From: UBA1181 sp963631545
GTDB taxonomy: Bacteria > Bacteroidota > Bacteroidia > Bacteroidales > Paludibacteraceae
Assembly (NCBI GenBank): GCA_963631545.1
Contig: CAVGRN010000002.1
Span: 1-64,000 of the forward strand
Direction of reading: 5' to 3'
DNA: 64,000 nt
Positions 54,448-63,268 of this stretch are shown piece by piece (position 1 is the stretch's first letter; each line of letters opens with the position of its first letter). Made by a program: the position numbers and the translations under genes. The notes below the pieces were generated by a model. The model did not search any database, was not told the origin of the DNA, and was given only the letters and a program-made list of their open reading frames with translations.

Positions 54448-57400
54448 TCAACAGTTTTTTTCTCGGTATTGTGAGGGCGATATGCCGAATTTCTCGGAGA
54501 AGCAGTTGCTGAAGTATTTAGGGTCTGAGAAGCCTGTCGCGTAGGCTGTTTCAGCCACGGATTTCTTGCTTTTTGCAAGCAGTTCTGCCGCATAGTCTAA
54601 GCGGATGGCTTTGATGTACTCTGACGGTGAGCAGCCTGTGATGGCTTTCATCTTACGGAAGAGTTGCACGCGGCTAAGTGCCGTTTTCTCGGCGATGAAC
54701 TCCACGTTGAGGTTGGCAGATGCTATGTTTTGCAGTATGATTTCCTTGATGCGCAACACGAATGAGTCGTCCACGCTTGGTGGCACGTCGATGTTGGTCT
54801 GCAGAATCTGCGAGCGGCGTTCGTTTCGTTGCAACTCGCTGTTTTTCAATATTGTGAGAATTTTTGCTTTCAGAATTTCAGCCACGAATGGCTTTGTGAT
54901 GTAGTCGTTTGCGCCGATGTTGAGTCCGTCGATTTGGTTGTCGATGGTGTCTTCCGACGAGAGGAGGATGATAGGGATGTGTTGCGTGAGGCTCTCTTTC
55001 CGGATGTGTTGGCAGAGTTCTTTTCCGTTCATTTTCGGCATAACGATGTCGGATAGGATGAGGTCTGGCAATTTTTTGCGTGCGATGTCGAGTGCGTCGG
55101 CACCGTTGGTGGCAGTTTCTATGTGGTAGGACGATTGCAGCAGCTCGCAGATGTATTCCATCATTTCGATGTTGTCTTCCACTACTAAGATGTTGTATTG
55201 CGTGGAGGTCGTTTTTTCGGCGTTATCTGTTTTCTCTGTTAGTTCTTCGTTGGTGAGTGCGGTTTCAGCCTCGGATCCTTTCGGAATTTTCACGGTAACG
55301 GTTGTGCCTTTTCCTTCGTTGCTGTTGATGGCGATTTCGCCGTTGTTCACGGAGATGAATTGTTGGCAGATTTTCAGTCCCAGGCCAGAGCCTTTTTCGT
55401 TGTTGGTGCCGTAGGTGGATTTAAGGAATCCTTTCTTGAAAATCTTGCTGGTTCGTTCTTGCGGCATTCCCACGCCGTGGTCTTGCACGCTCCACTCGAT
55501 GAAGTTTTCGCTTTCGGAGATGGTTATTTCGATTGTGCCGTCTTCGAAACTGTATTTGATGGCGTTGGTGAGGATGTTTCTGAACACGGAATTGATCATT
55601 CGGCGGTCTATGTACGCCGTTTTTTGGCAGTGGTTGGAGATGCGTGTGGAGATGTTTTTCTTTTTTAGCAGGTCTTGCAGTATGGTGAGGCTCTCTTTGG
55701 TGAGGGCGGCCACGGAGGTGTCTGCTGGCGAGTAGAAGAGGGTTTGGTTTTGCAGTTTCGCCCAGTCGAGTAGGTTTTCCATCTGCGCTTGGAGTGTTTT
55801 GGCGGATTGGTAGATGAGTCGGATTTTAGGGGTGGATTTGCTGTCCGTCTCGTCGTTGAGGATGGTGATGTTGCCGACGAGGGCTGCGAGTGGGTTTCGG
55901 AGGTCGTGGGCGATGACGGAGAGAATTTTGTTTTTCGTGTCAATGGCGTCGTCGAGTCGTTTGTTCTGAATCACGAGGCTCTCTTTTTGATGTTGCAGTT
56001 CCTCGGTTCTTTCCTGTACCAATTCCTCCAATTTGGTTTGTTTCTCCCGCATTTGCTTTTCTTTCAGGAATGTGAAGAAGAAGATGGATGAGAAGAACAG
56101 CACGAACAAGGCGGCTTTGCACCACCAGGTTTGCCACCAAGGGTGTTTGATGATGATGGTGAGGGGTTTGGTGTAGAAGTTGCTGTTGGCGTTGACGGTG
56201 TTTGCCTTCACTTGGAAGGTGTAGGTGCCGGGCTGGAGGTTGGTGTAGTTGGCTCGCCGCGTGTCGTAGGCGTTGGTCCACTCGTTGTTGAAGCCGGCGA
56301 GTTTATAGTGGTAATGCACGTTCTCCACATTGTCGAGGTCGACGCAGAAGAAGTCTATGCTGAAGTTGTTGTCTGTGTGTTTAAGGTAGAGCGTGTCTGT
56401 GAATGCCAGTGTGTTTTTCAGTATTTTTGAGGTTGTAACTCTTTGTTTTTCGCCGCCCACATAGAGGCTGCCGAGGTAGACGTTAGGGTTGGAGGGTGTG
56501 AGTTTGATATCATCGGTTTTGAAACTGAAGAATCCGTTGTTAGAGCCGGCGTACACATAGTTGTTGGAGTAGTGTATGGCGTTGGTGGTGAATGTGTGGC
56601 CGTTGAGGTCGTTTTGCATATTGAAGCGGAAGCAGCCGTTTTTTGTTTTGTCCAATCTGATGATGTCCTCCGAACTGGTGATCCAGAGTTCGTGGTTGTC
56701 GTCTTCGCAGATGGCGCAGAGCGACGACGGAAGGTCGTATTTTTTTGAGACGTTGACGAATTTCATTTTCTTTTCGTCGAATTTCAGCAGTCCGTTGTTG
56801 GCGGTGATGAAGAAGATGTCGCCGTCGTGGTCTTCTATGGACATTTTCACTTCGTTTTGCAGGTTTTCTATGCTGATGTCTTCTATTGCGAGTTTGAGGC
56901 AGACGTTTTTTTCGTAGAGAATGATACCCTCGCTGGAGCAAAGCCACAGGCGTCCGCGGCTGTCTTTCATAATGTGGTTCACCCACTGGGGTATGTGTTT
57001 GTCGAAGATAGGTTCATTGCAGTTGTATTTGTTGTCGAATTTCTCCGTCCGTGTGTCTAAGCGGAAGAGTCCCTCGCCATCGGTCGAAATCCAGACGTAC
57101 GGACCGTCAATGCAGATGTCCCGCAGCAGGTTGTACGAGTTGGCGTCGGCGTTTTTTTCGTTGAAGTCGTAGCCTTTAAATGTGCCGTTGTGCGTGTTAT
57201 ATTTGAACAGCACTTTGTCTGTGTTTCCCCAGGTGCTGATCCAGAATTCGCCTTCCTGCTCTGCTCTGTGGAGGTCGAGTATGACTTTTCCCAATCGGGT
57301 TTCGTGGCGGACGGTCAGCGTTTTTTTGTCTATGATGTTGAGTCCGCCGCCGTCGGTGCCGATCAATATTTCGTCTTTGTCGTCGGCGAAGCAGGTTACG

Positions 57401-58452
57401 GTGTTGTGCGACAGGCTTTTATCTTGGTTTTGTTTCTTTTGGAAGAGTTGGAAATTGCTGGTGCTGCGGTTGAATATATAGATCCAATAGTTGTGCGTGC
57501 CTACCCAGATGTTATGCTCGTGATCCTCGCTGATGTCGCTGACGGTGAATTGGTCCACGCCGATGGGGTATTGGAAGTCGGGTATGTGGAATTTCTCATT
57601 CAGCAGGTCATATTCCAACAGTTGCCCGTTGACGAAGCCGATCCAGACGGTTTGCTTTGAATCCTCGAATAGACTATACACGAAGTTGCTTTGGAAAAAT
57701 TCAGGATGGTTTTCTACGTTGTTTGGAGATATTTTTCCGGTTTTGAGGTCGATGATGTACAGTCCCTTGTCTCGCGAGCCCACGAAGAGGTGTTTGTTTG
57801 ACGTTACTCTCATTACGTATGGGTGCATGCTTGCCGTGCGGTCTTCGTCGGTAGAGGGGTTGAGTTTTCCGTATGTTTTCGTTTTTTTGTCGAATGCGGC
57901 GATGCCGTAGAGGTGCGACCCAACCAACACGCGGTTGTTGTCATTGTCCAAGCAGAAGCATATAATGTTGGGGAACGGTGCGACGTCGATAATATCGCCG
58001 TCGGCGGTGAAGTGTATGAGTTCGTTGAAGGTTATCGTCCATAATGTTCCATCGTTGTCTTCTTTTACGTCCAAGAAATTATGGTTGGAGAGTCCTGTCA
58101 GGTTGAGTCTTTTGAAGTTATTATGCACTCTTACGTATTGTGCGATTCCGTTGTCGGTGCAGATCCACACCCGTTTTTGGGAGTCTTCGAACACGTGGCG
58201 GCAGTTGTTGTTGGGCAGGCAGTTTGGTATGTTGATGTCCTGCGTGTATTTGAAGTATTCATAGCCATTGAAGAGGAAAAGTCCGTTTTCGGTGCCTATC
58301 CAGATTAGGCCGTATGAGTCTTCCGTCATGGTGTTGATGTTGCTGTGGGGCGCATACACCGGCGACCTATACGGTGAGAACCTCGACGGCGTGCCGGCAA
58401 ACAGCAGGCAACCGCAGAGGATGCTTAATATGAAAGATATGACTCGATACAT
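54448..58452 (-). CDS. Hybrid two-component sensor/regulator (HTCS)
   Basis: This 1,334-residue one-protein signalling system is typical of Bacteroidota polysaccharide sensing. A signal peptide (SFILSILCGCLLFAG) exports the sensor. About 700 residues of beta-propeller repeats follow (for example MTEDSYGLIWIGTENGLFLFNG). A Y_Y_Y domain ends in YHYKLAGFNNEWT. A membrane helix lies at about 780 (ALFVLFFSSIFFFTFL). The histidine kinase has its phospho-His in VIAHDLRNPLAALVG (about 850) and the ATP lid GSGLGLKICQQF. A receiver domain (about 1086-1200) has the Asp in LILSDIVMPKMNG. An AraC-type helix-turn-helix (about 1230-1334) closes it. It is likely to switch on glycan genes, but no SusCD locus is beside it. 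Confidence 0.95.
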   Translation of the reverse strand: MYRVISFILSILCGCLLFAGTPSRFSPYRSPVYAPHSNINTMTEDSYGLIWIGTENGLFLFNGYEYFKYTQDINIPNCLPNNNCRHVFEDSQKRVWICTDNGIAQYVRVHNNFKRLNLTGLSNHNFLDVKEDNDGTLWTITFNELIHFTADGDIIDVAPFPNIICFCLDNDNNRVLVGSHLYGIAAFDKKTKTYGKLNPSTDEDRTASMHPYVMRVTSNKHLFVGSRDKGLYIIDLKTGKISPNNVENHPEFFQSNFVYSLFEDSKQTVWIGFVNGQLLEYDLLNEKFHIPDFQYPIGVDQFTVSDISEDHEHNIWVGTHNYWIYIFNRSTSNFQLFQKKQNQDKSLSHNTVTCFADDKDEILIGTDGGGLNIIDKKTLTVRHETRLGKVILDLHRAEQEGEFWISTWGNTDKVLFKYNTHNGTFKGYDFNEKNADANSYNLLRDICIDGPYVWISTDGEGLFRLDTRTEKFDNKYNCNEPIFDKHIPQWVNHIMKDSRGRLWLCSSEGIILYEKNVCLKLAIEDISIENLQNEVKMSIEDHDGDIFFITANNGLLKFDEKKMKFVNVSKKYDLPSSLCAICEDDNHELWITSSEDIIRLDKTKNGCFRFNMQNDLNGHTFTTNAIHYSNNYVYAGSNNGFFSFKTDDIKLTPSNPNVYLGSLYVGGEKQRVTTSKILKNTLAFTDTLYLKHTDNNFSIDFFCVDLDNVENVHYHYKLAGFNNEWTNAYDTRRANYTNLQPGTYTFQVKANTVNANSNFYTKPLTIIIKHPWWQTWWCKAALFVLFFSSIFFFTFLKEKQMREKQTKLEELVQERTEELQHQKESLVIQNKRLDDAIDTKNKILSVIAHDLRNPLAALVGNITILNDETDSKSTPKIRLIYQSAKTLQAQMENLLDWAKLQNQTLFYSPADTSVAALTKESLTILQDLLKKKNISTRISNHCQKTAYIDRRMINSVFRNILTNAIKYSFEDGTIEITISESENFIEWSVQDHGVGMPQERTSKIFKKGFLKSTYGTNNEKGSGLGLKICQQFISVNNGEIAINSNEGKGTTVTVKIPKGSEAETALTNEELTEKTDNAEKTTSTQYNILVVEDNIEMMEYICELLQSSYHIETATNGADALDIARKKLPDLILSDIVMPKMNGKELCQHIRKESLTQHIPIILLSSEDTIDNQIDGLNIGANDYITKPFVAEILKAKILTILKNSELQRNERRSQILQTNIDVPPSVDDSFVLRIKEIILQNIASANLNVEFIAEKTALSRVQLFRKMKAITGCSPSEYIKAIRLDYAAELLAKSKKSVAETAYATGFSDPKYFSNCFSEKFGISPSQYREKNC

Positions 58453-58613
58453 TTATACTCCAAAAAAGCGGTTATAAGAATATGGTTAACCCGCCAATAT
58501 TTCTATTGGTTGAAAAACACTTTATACTTTAAGCGATTCGGCGAAAGAACGAAGAATCTCGGAAATATACAAAATCGGAGATTTAGATAGGTACTTTTTC
58601 GCTTGAAAAAAAT

Positions 58614-58621
58614 TATTTTTG
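58614..58621 (+). promoter_or_regulatory. -7 promoter element of glnS
   Basis: TATTTTTG, an exact TAnnTTTG box, 72 nt upstream of ATG 58694. Confidence 0.5.
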
Positions 58622-58693
58622 CGCTATGTTTTACATCTAACAAAAAACCGACCCTTTCGTCTTTCGGCGTTTCGGGTTAAAACACATAGTCTT

Positions 58694-60385
58694 ATGGCGG
58701 AGAATACAGACGAGAAAGAGGAAAAAAAGAGTTTGAACTTCATAGAAGAGATTGTGGAGGAAGATCTGCGCGAGGGCAGAAATGGCGGCAGAATACAGAC
58801 GCGGTTTCCACCGGAGCCTAACGGCTACCTGCACATCGGGCATGCGAAGGCTATCTGTATGGACTTCGGCATCGCTGAAAAGTACAATGGCACTTGCAAC
58901 CTGCGTTTTGACGACACGAATCCCGTGAAGGAAGATGTGGAGTATGTCGACTCCATCAAGGAGGACATCGAGTGGCTGGGCTTTCACTGGAACAATGTCT
59001 ACTATGCGTCAGACTATTTCCAGAAATTGTGGGACTTGGCCGTGCGCTTTATCAAGGAGGGCAAGGCATACGTCGACGAGCAGACGGCTGAGCAGATAGC
59101 CAGCCAGAAAGGCACGCCTACGACGCCCGGCATTGAAAGCCCGTACCGCAACCGCCCTATTGAGGAGAACCTCCGCCTGTTCCAAGATATGTCCGACGGA
59201 AAAGTCGAAGACGGAAAAATGGTGCTTCGCGCCAAAATCGATATGGCGAACCCAAATATGCACTTCCGCGACCCTATCATCTACCGCATCATCACCACCC
59301 ACCCTCACCACCGCACTGGCAACAGGTGGAAGGTCTACCCAATGTACGATTTCGCCCACGGGCAGTCCGACTATTTCGAGGGGGTTACCCACTCGCTCTG
59401 CACGCTTGAGTTTGAGGTGCACCGCCCACTCTACGACTGGTTTATCGACCAGTTTGCAGAGTCTGGATACCGCCCCAAGCAGCGCGAGTTTAACCGCCTA
59501 AACATCACCTACACGGTGATGAGCAAGCGCAAGATGTTGCAATTGGTGAAGGAGGGTCTTGTGGCAGGATGGGACGATCCCCGTATGCCAACCATCTGCG
59601 GGTTGCGCCGCCGCGGTTACACGCCATCGTCCATCCGCAAGTTTGTGGACAAAATCGGCTATACGAAATATGACGGCGTGATTGATGTGTCGCTGCTCGA
59701 AGCCACCATCCGCGAGGAGCTGAACCAAACCGCCATGCGTGTGAGTGCCGTCATCGACCCTATCAAACTTGTCATCACAAACTATCCAGAGGGAAAAGTG
59801 GAGATGATGGAGGCCATCAACAACCCAGAGGACGAAAGTATGGGTGCGCGCGAGGTGCCATTCTCCCGCGAACTCTACATTGAGGCAGATGATTTTATGG
59901 AGGATGCTCCGAAGAAATATTTCCGCTTGACACCCGGCAACGAGGTGCGCCTGAAAAACGCATACATCATCAAATGCACGGGCTGCAAGAAAGACGAGAG
60001 CGGAAAGGTCGTGGAAGTCTACGCCGAGTACGACCCTGAGACCCGCAGCGGATTGCCAGGCGCCGACCGCAAGGTGAAGGGTACCATCCATTGGGTGTCT
60101 GTAGCCCACGCCCTGGCGGCGGAGGTGCGCCTCTACGACCGCCTCTTCAATGTGGAGAACCCCGGCGACGAGAAGGACAAAGACTTCCGCGAATTGCTCA
60201 ATCCAAACTCGTTGGAGGTGCGCAAAGCCTTTGTGGAGCCTTGGCTGAAGGATGTGAAGCCGCTGCAGAACTTCCAGTTCCAGCGTATCGGCTACTTCAA
60301 CGTAGACCCCGACACTAAACCGGGACAACTTGTCTTCAACCGCACCGTCGCACTCAAAGACAGCTGGGCGAAGATGATGAAGTGA
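58694..60385 (+). CDS. glnS: Glutaminyl-tRNA synthetase
   Basis: This 563-residue class I synthetase charges tRNA-Gln with glutamine. ATG 58694 (MAENTDEKEEKKSLNF) is preferred over an upstream in-frame ATG, which would lie inside the promoter leader. The HIGH motif is PPEPNGYLHIGHAKAI and the KMSKS equivalent is VMSKRKML. GTCNLRFDDTNPVKE and HSLCTLEFEVHRPLYDWF fix GlnRS rather than GltX. A functional GlnRS means this lineage need not rely on the GatCAB route for Gln-tRNA. Confidence 0.96.
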   Translation: MAENTDEKEEKKSLNFIEEIVEEDLREGRNGGRIQTRFPPEPNGYLHIGHAKAICMDFGIAEKYNGTCNLRFDDTNPVKEDVEYVDSIKEDIEWLGFHWNNVYYASDYFQKLWDLAVRFIKEGKAYVDEQTAEQIASQKGTPTTPGIESPYRNRPIEENLRLFQDMSDGKVEDGKMVLRAKIDMANPNMHFRDPIIYRIITTHPHHRTGNRWKVYPMYDFAHGQSDYFEGVTHSLCTLEFEVHRPLYDWFIDQFAESGYRPKQREFNRLNITYTVMSKRKMLQLVKEGLVAGWDDPRMPTICGLRRRGYTPSSIRKFVDKIGYTKYDGVIDVSLLEATIREELNQTAMRVSAVIDPIKLVITNYPEGKVEMMEAINNPEDESMGAREVPFSRELYIEADDFMEDAPKKYFRLTPGNEVRLKNAYIIKCTGCKKDESGKVVEVYAEYDPETRSGLPGADRKVKGTIHWVSVAHALAAEVRLYDRLFNVENPGDEKDKDFRELLNPNSLEVRKAFVEPWLKDVKPLQNFQFQRIGYFNVDPDTKPGQLVFNRTVALKDSWAKMMK

Positions 60386-60447
60386 GGAAAACACACAAGC
60401 CATATACGGCGTTAGCATTTTTTAGCCTTTCGCGATACATTCGCCGT

Positions 60448-60479
60448 TTTGTGTTTTAAGTTGTTTTTATGTAAATTCG
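60448..60479 (+). promoter_or_regulatory. Predicted promoter of mdh
   Basis: TTTG (60448-60451), a 20-nt spacer and TAAATTCG (60472-60479, one mismatch to TAnnTTTG), 33 nt upstream of ATG 60513. Confidence 0.5.
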
Positions 60480-60512
60480 CGTTGAATAAGAAATCTTTTA
60501 AATTATATACTC

Positions 60513-61505
60513 ATGAGTTTCTTAACAAGCAAGAAATTGGTTATCGTTGGCGCCGCAGGTGCTATCGGTTCCACTATGGCTCAATTGGCAGCCGTTAAAG
60601 GTTTAACAAACAATATCACACTCTACGATCCATACTTGAAGGGTCTTGAGGGTGTTTACGAAGAGATGCGTCACTGTGGATTTGAAGGCGTGAACTTCAC
60701 TTTCACCGACAACGTAGAAGAGGCTTTGACCGGTGCTTCGTTCATCATCTCTTCAGGTGGAGCTCCTCGTAAGGAGGGTATGACTCGTGAGGACCTTTTG
60801 AAGGGTAACGCTCAGATTGCTGCAGATTTCGGTGACAATGTAAAGAAATACTGTCCTAAATGTGAGCACATCGTGGTTATCTTCAACCCTGCCGATGTAA
60901 CAGGATTGGTTGTTTTGGTTAAGTCTGGTTTGGCTCCTGAGAGAGTTACCACTTTGGCTGGTTTGGACTCTACTCGTTTGCAGAGCGAGTTGGCTAAATA
61001 CTTCAACATTCCTCAATACGCTGTTAGCGGTTGCGCTACTTTGGGCGGACACGGCGAGAAGATGGTTCCTGTAACTTCTGACGTTATGGTTATGGGCAAG
61101 CCACTTGCTAAGTACAACATCCCTGCAGATAAATTCGAGGAGATCAAGCAAAAGACCATCCAAGGCGGTTCTAACATCATCGCTCTCCGTGGTCGTTCTT
61201 CTAACCTTTCTCCAGCATACGTTGCCATTGAGATGATCGAGGCTGCTATGGGTGGAAAGAAGTTCACTTTGCCTGCTGGCTGCTTCGTAAAGGACGGTAT
61301 GTACGGATACAAGAACGTATGTATGGCAATGAAGTCTACTATCGACGAGAAGGGTGTTTCTTACACTGAGGCTAACCTCTCTGCTGACGAGAAGAAGGCT
61401 TTGGACGCTTCTTACGAGCACCTCTGCAAGATGCGCGACGAGGTTATCTCTATGGGCGTTCTCCCAGCAGTTGCCGACTGGAAGAAATACAACTCTAACC
61501 TCTAA
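60513..61505 (+). CDS. mdh: Malate dehydrogenase
   Basis: This 330-residue NAD-dependent enzyme interconverts malate and oxaloacetate and feeds the fumarate/succinate branch served by sdhCAB. The nucleotide loop is VIVGAAGAIGSTMAQLAAV. Other signatures are IISSGGAPRKEGMTREDLL (mobile loop Arg), FNPADVTGLVVL and GGHGEKMVPV (catalytic His). The codon choice looks biased toward a narrow set, as in highly expressed genes. It has its own promoter and terminator. Confidence 0.93.
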   Translation: MSFLTSKKLVIVGAAGAIGSTMAQLAAVKGLTNNITLYDPYLKGLEGVYEEMRHCGFEGVNFTFTDNVEEALTGASFIISSGGAPRKEGMTREDLLKGNAQIAADFGDNVKKYCPKCEHIVVIFNPADVTGLVVLVKSGLAPERVTTLAGLDSTRLQSELAKYFNIPQYAVSGCATLGGHGEKMVPVTSDVMVMGKPLAKYNIPADKFEEIKQKTIQGGSNIIALRGRSSNLSPAYVAIEMIEAAMGGKKFTLPAGCFVKDGMYGYKNVCMAMKSTIDEKGVSYTEANLSADEKKALDASYEHLCKMRDEVISMGVLPAVADWKKYNSNL

Positions 61506-61537
61506 TCCATTTTAGAGGATTTCTTCGGAAAGAATCG

Positions 61538-61571
61538 GAGGGCGGGTCTGAGTAGGCTCGCCCTCTTTTTT
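61538..61571 (+). terminator. Terminator of mdh
   Basis: Stem GAGGGCG / CGCCCTC with a 14-nt loop, followed by TTTTTT. It overlaps the stop of the convergent mutY. Confidence 0.85.
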
Positions 61572-62619
61572 ATTTTTGTTTTTCAAGGAAACGCTCCGTC
61601 AGCCGCGAGATGGCGTAGTTGCCGATGTCGCTTTTCGGGATTCGGATGTATTTTTCGCTGTCGGGTCGGCATATCGCCGTCCCCTCGATAAACCAGGCGA
61701 AAAGCGTTTGGTGCGTCAGCACATGCTTCAGGGGCGGGTGGATTTTTGTAACTTGCAGGTCTGTGAAGTTGGCAGACAGTTCGGCGGTGATTCTTCCCCA
61801 ATGGATATTCTCGTCAAAAGGCTCGTCCAATTCCACTAACGGAAATTCGTATAGTCCCGTCCAGATGTCGCCTTGCCCTCTTTTGTGCAGGAAAGTATCC
61901 ATTCCGTCCGTAGCGGCGAGGTAGACGAGGTATCGTTTTCTGCTTTGTGTTTTTTTCGCTTTCACGGGAAAATCCGTTGTCTTGTTTTGTGCGAGGGCGA
62001 GGCAGCCGTCGGCAAGGGGGCAGTCAGCGCAGTTGGGCGATGAGGGGAGGCAGATGGTTGCGCCAAGATCCATCAAGCCTTGGTTGAACATTTCGGGGTG
62101 CTTTTCATCTAAAAGTTCCTGGGCGAGGTTTTGGAAATGTTTTTTACCAGTTGCGGTGTCGATAGGTATGTCGATGGCGAAGAAGCGCGACAGTACGCGA
62201 AACACGTTTCCGTCTAACACGGCGTGCGGCAGGTGGAAGGCGAACGAGGCAATGGCCGCCGCGGTATAGTCGCCCACCCCGTTGAGGCTTCTGATTCCGT
62301 CGTACGAATTGGGGAAAACGCCGCCCCACTCCGCCACGATTTTCTTTGCTGCTTTGTGCATATTGCGTGCGCGCGAGTAGTAGCCGAGTCCTTGCCAGAG
62401 CAGTAGCACCTCGTCCTCCGAGGCGTTGGCGAGAGTCTGCACGGAGGGAAATCGGTTGATGAAACGCAGGTAGTAGTCCCTACCCTGGGCGATGCGCGTT
62501 TGTTGCAGTATGATTTCTGAAACCCATATCCGGTAGGGGTCTGAAATGCCCCTCCAAGGTAGTTCGCGGTGGTGGGAGGCGTACCACTTGACAATGATAT
62601 AACTGAAATTCAAATCCAT
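61570..62619 (-). CDS. mutY: A/G-specific adenine glycosylase
   Basis: This 349-residue base-excision repair enzyme removes A mispaired with 8-oxoG. ATG 62619 (MDLNFSYIIVKWYASHH) is chosen over an upstream start because the family begins with this helix. HhH-GPD motif: LNGVGDYTAAAIASFAF. The catalytic Glu is in VSEIILQQTR. The four cysteines of the [4Fe-4S] cluster are in CLPSSPNCADCPLADGC. A NUDIX-like C-terminal domain (about 235-349; GDIWTGLYEFPLVE) reads 8-oxoG. Confidence 0.95.
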   Translation of the reverse strand: MDLNFSYIIVKWYASHHRELPWRGISDPYRIWVSEIILQQTRIAQGRDYYLRFINRFPSVQTLANASEDEVLLLWQGLGYYSRARNMHKAAKKIVAEWGGVFPNSYDGIRSLNGVGDYTAAAIASFAFHLPHAVLDGNVFRVLSRFFAIDIPIDTATGKKHFQNLAQELLDEKHPEMFNQGLMDLGATICLPSSPNCADCPLADGCLALAQNKTTDFPVKAKKTQSRKRYLVYLAATDGMDTFLHKRGQGDIWTGLYEFPLVELDEPFDENIHWGRITAELSANFTDLQVTKIHPPLKHVLTHQTLFAWFIEGTAICRPDSEKYIRIPKSDIGNYAISRLTERFLEKQK

Positions 62620-62668
62620 AGAAGGGAGAATGATAGCCAAAAATAAGAAAAAAAGTGCCAACTCTTAT

Positions 62669-62696
62669 TTTGTGTGCTTAAAAAGCCTTATATTTG
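62669..62696 (+). promoter_or_regulatory. Promoter of the HU gene
   Basis: TATATTTG (62689-62696), an exact -7 box, with TTTG at 62669-62672 (16-nt spacer, slightly short). ATG 62746 is 49 nt downstream. Confidence 0.6.
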
Positions 62697-62745
62697 CATC
62701 TTGTTGAAGTAAAGATAAAAAAGTAAAAATTAACAATTTAGCAAA

Positions 62746-63036
62746 ATGACCAAAGCGGAGATAGTAAACGAAATAGCTAAATCGACGGGTCTCGACAAGT
62801 TGGAGGTTTTGACAGTCGTTGAAGCGTTTATGAGCGAAGTGAAGAAGTCGATGATCAGTGGCGAAGAGGTATTCCTCAGAGGATTCGGTTCGTTCATCAT
62901 CAAGGAGCGTGCGGAGAAGACTGCCCGTAATATTTCAAAAGGCACATCCATCAGGATTCCTGCCCACAAGATTCCGGCATTCAAACCAGCCAAATCGTTC
63001 CTCACGGAAGTCTCCAGTTCAAAATCGAACAAATAA
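62746..63036 (+). CDS. HU/IHF-family DNA-binding protein
   Basis: This 96-residue nucleoid protein has the HU/IHF fold: MTKAEIVNEIAKSTGLDK, EVFLRGFGSF and the DNA-binding arm around KTARNISKGTSIRIPAHKIP with its tip proline. The C-terminal tail SSSKSNK extends a little past the usual end at position 90. It is monocistronic or joined with the small basic gene 31 bp downstream. Confidence 0.93.
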   Translation: MTKAEIVNEIAKSTGLDKLEVLTVVEAFMSEVKKSMISGEEVFLRGFGSFIIKERAEKTARNISKGTSIRIPAHKIPAFKPAKSFLTEVSSSKSNK

Positions 63037-63067
63037 CTTTTATATACAAACTTAAAAATTAACCATC

Positions 63068-63157
63068 ATGCCAAGCGGAAAAAAGAGAAAGAGACATAAA
63101 ATGTCCACTCACAAACGCAAGAAGAGATTAAAGAAGAATCGCCATAAGAAGAAGTGA
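63068..63157 (+). CDS. 29-residue basic ribosomal-type protein (AURKAIP1/COX24, mS38-like)
   Basis: ATG 63068 opens a 29-codon frame beginning MPSGKKRKRHKMSTHKRKKR and ending RHKKK with a TGA stop. More than half of the residues are Lys or Arg. Its sequence matches the small Bacteroidota proteins annotated with the AURKAIP1/COX24 domain, which in mitochondria is part of ribosomal protein mS38. A role in the small ribosomal subunit is inferred. It lies between HU and rng, followed 23 nt later by a terminator. Confidence 0.85.
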   Translation: MPSGKKRKRHKMSTHKRKKRLKKNRHKKK

Positions 63158-63180
63158 TTATTCTTGCGCTGAGAAGATAA

Positions 63181-63222
63181 AGAGCAAACTTGGGGTTCGA
63201 CTTCGAGTTTGTTCTTTTTTTA
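63181..63222 (+). terminator. Terminator after the small basic gene
   Basis: Stem AGAGCAAACT / AGTTTGTTCT (one G-T pair), 15-nt loop, followed by TTTTTTT. Confidence 0.75.
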
Positions 63223-63268
63223 AGTAAGAGGCGGTGCAGCGGCATCCCTCGTTAAATTTACATTTTAC

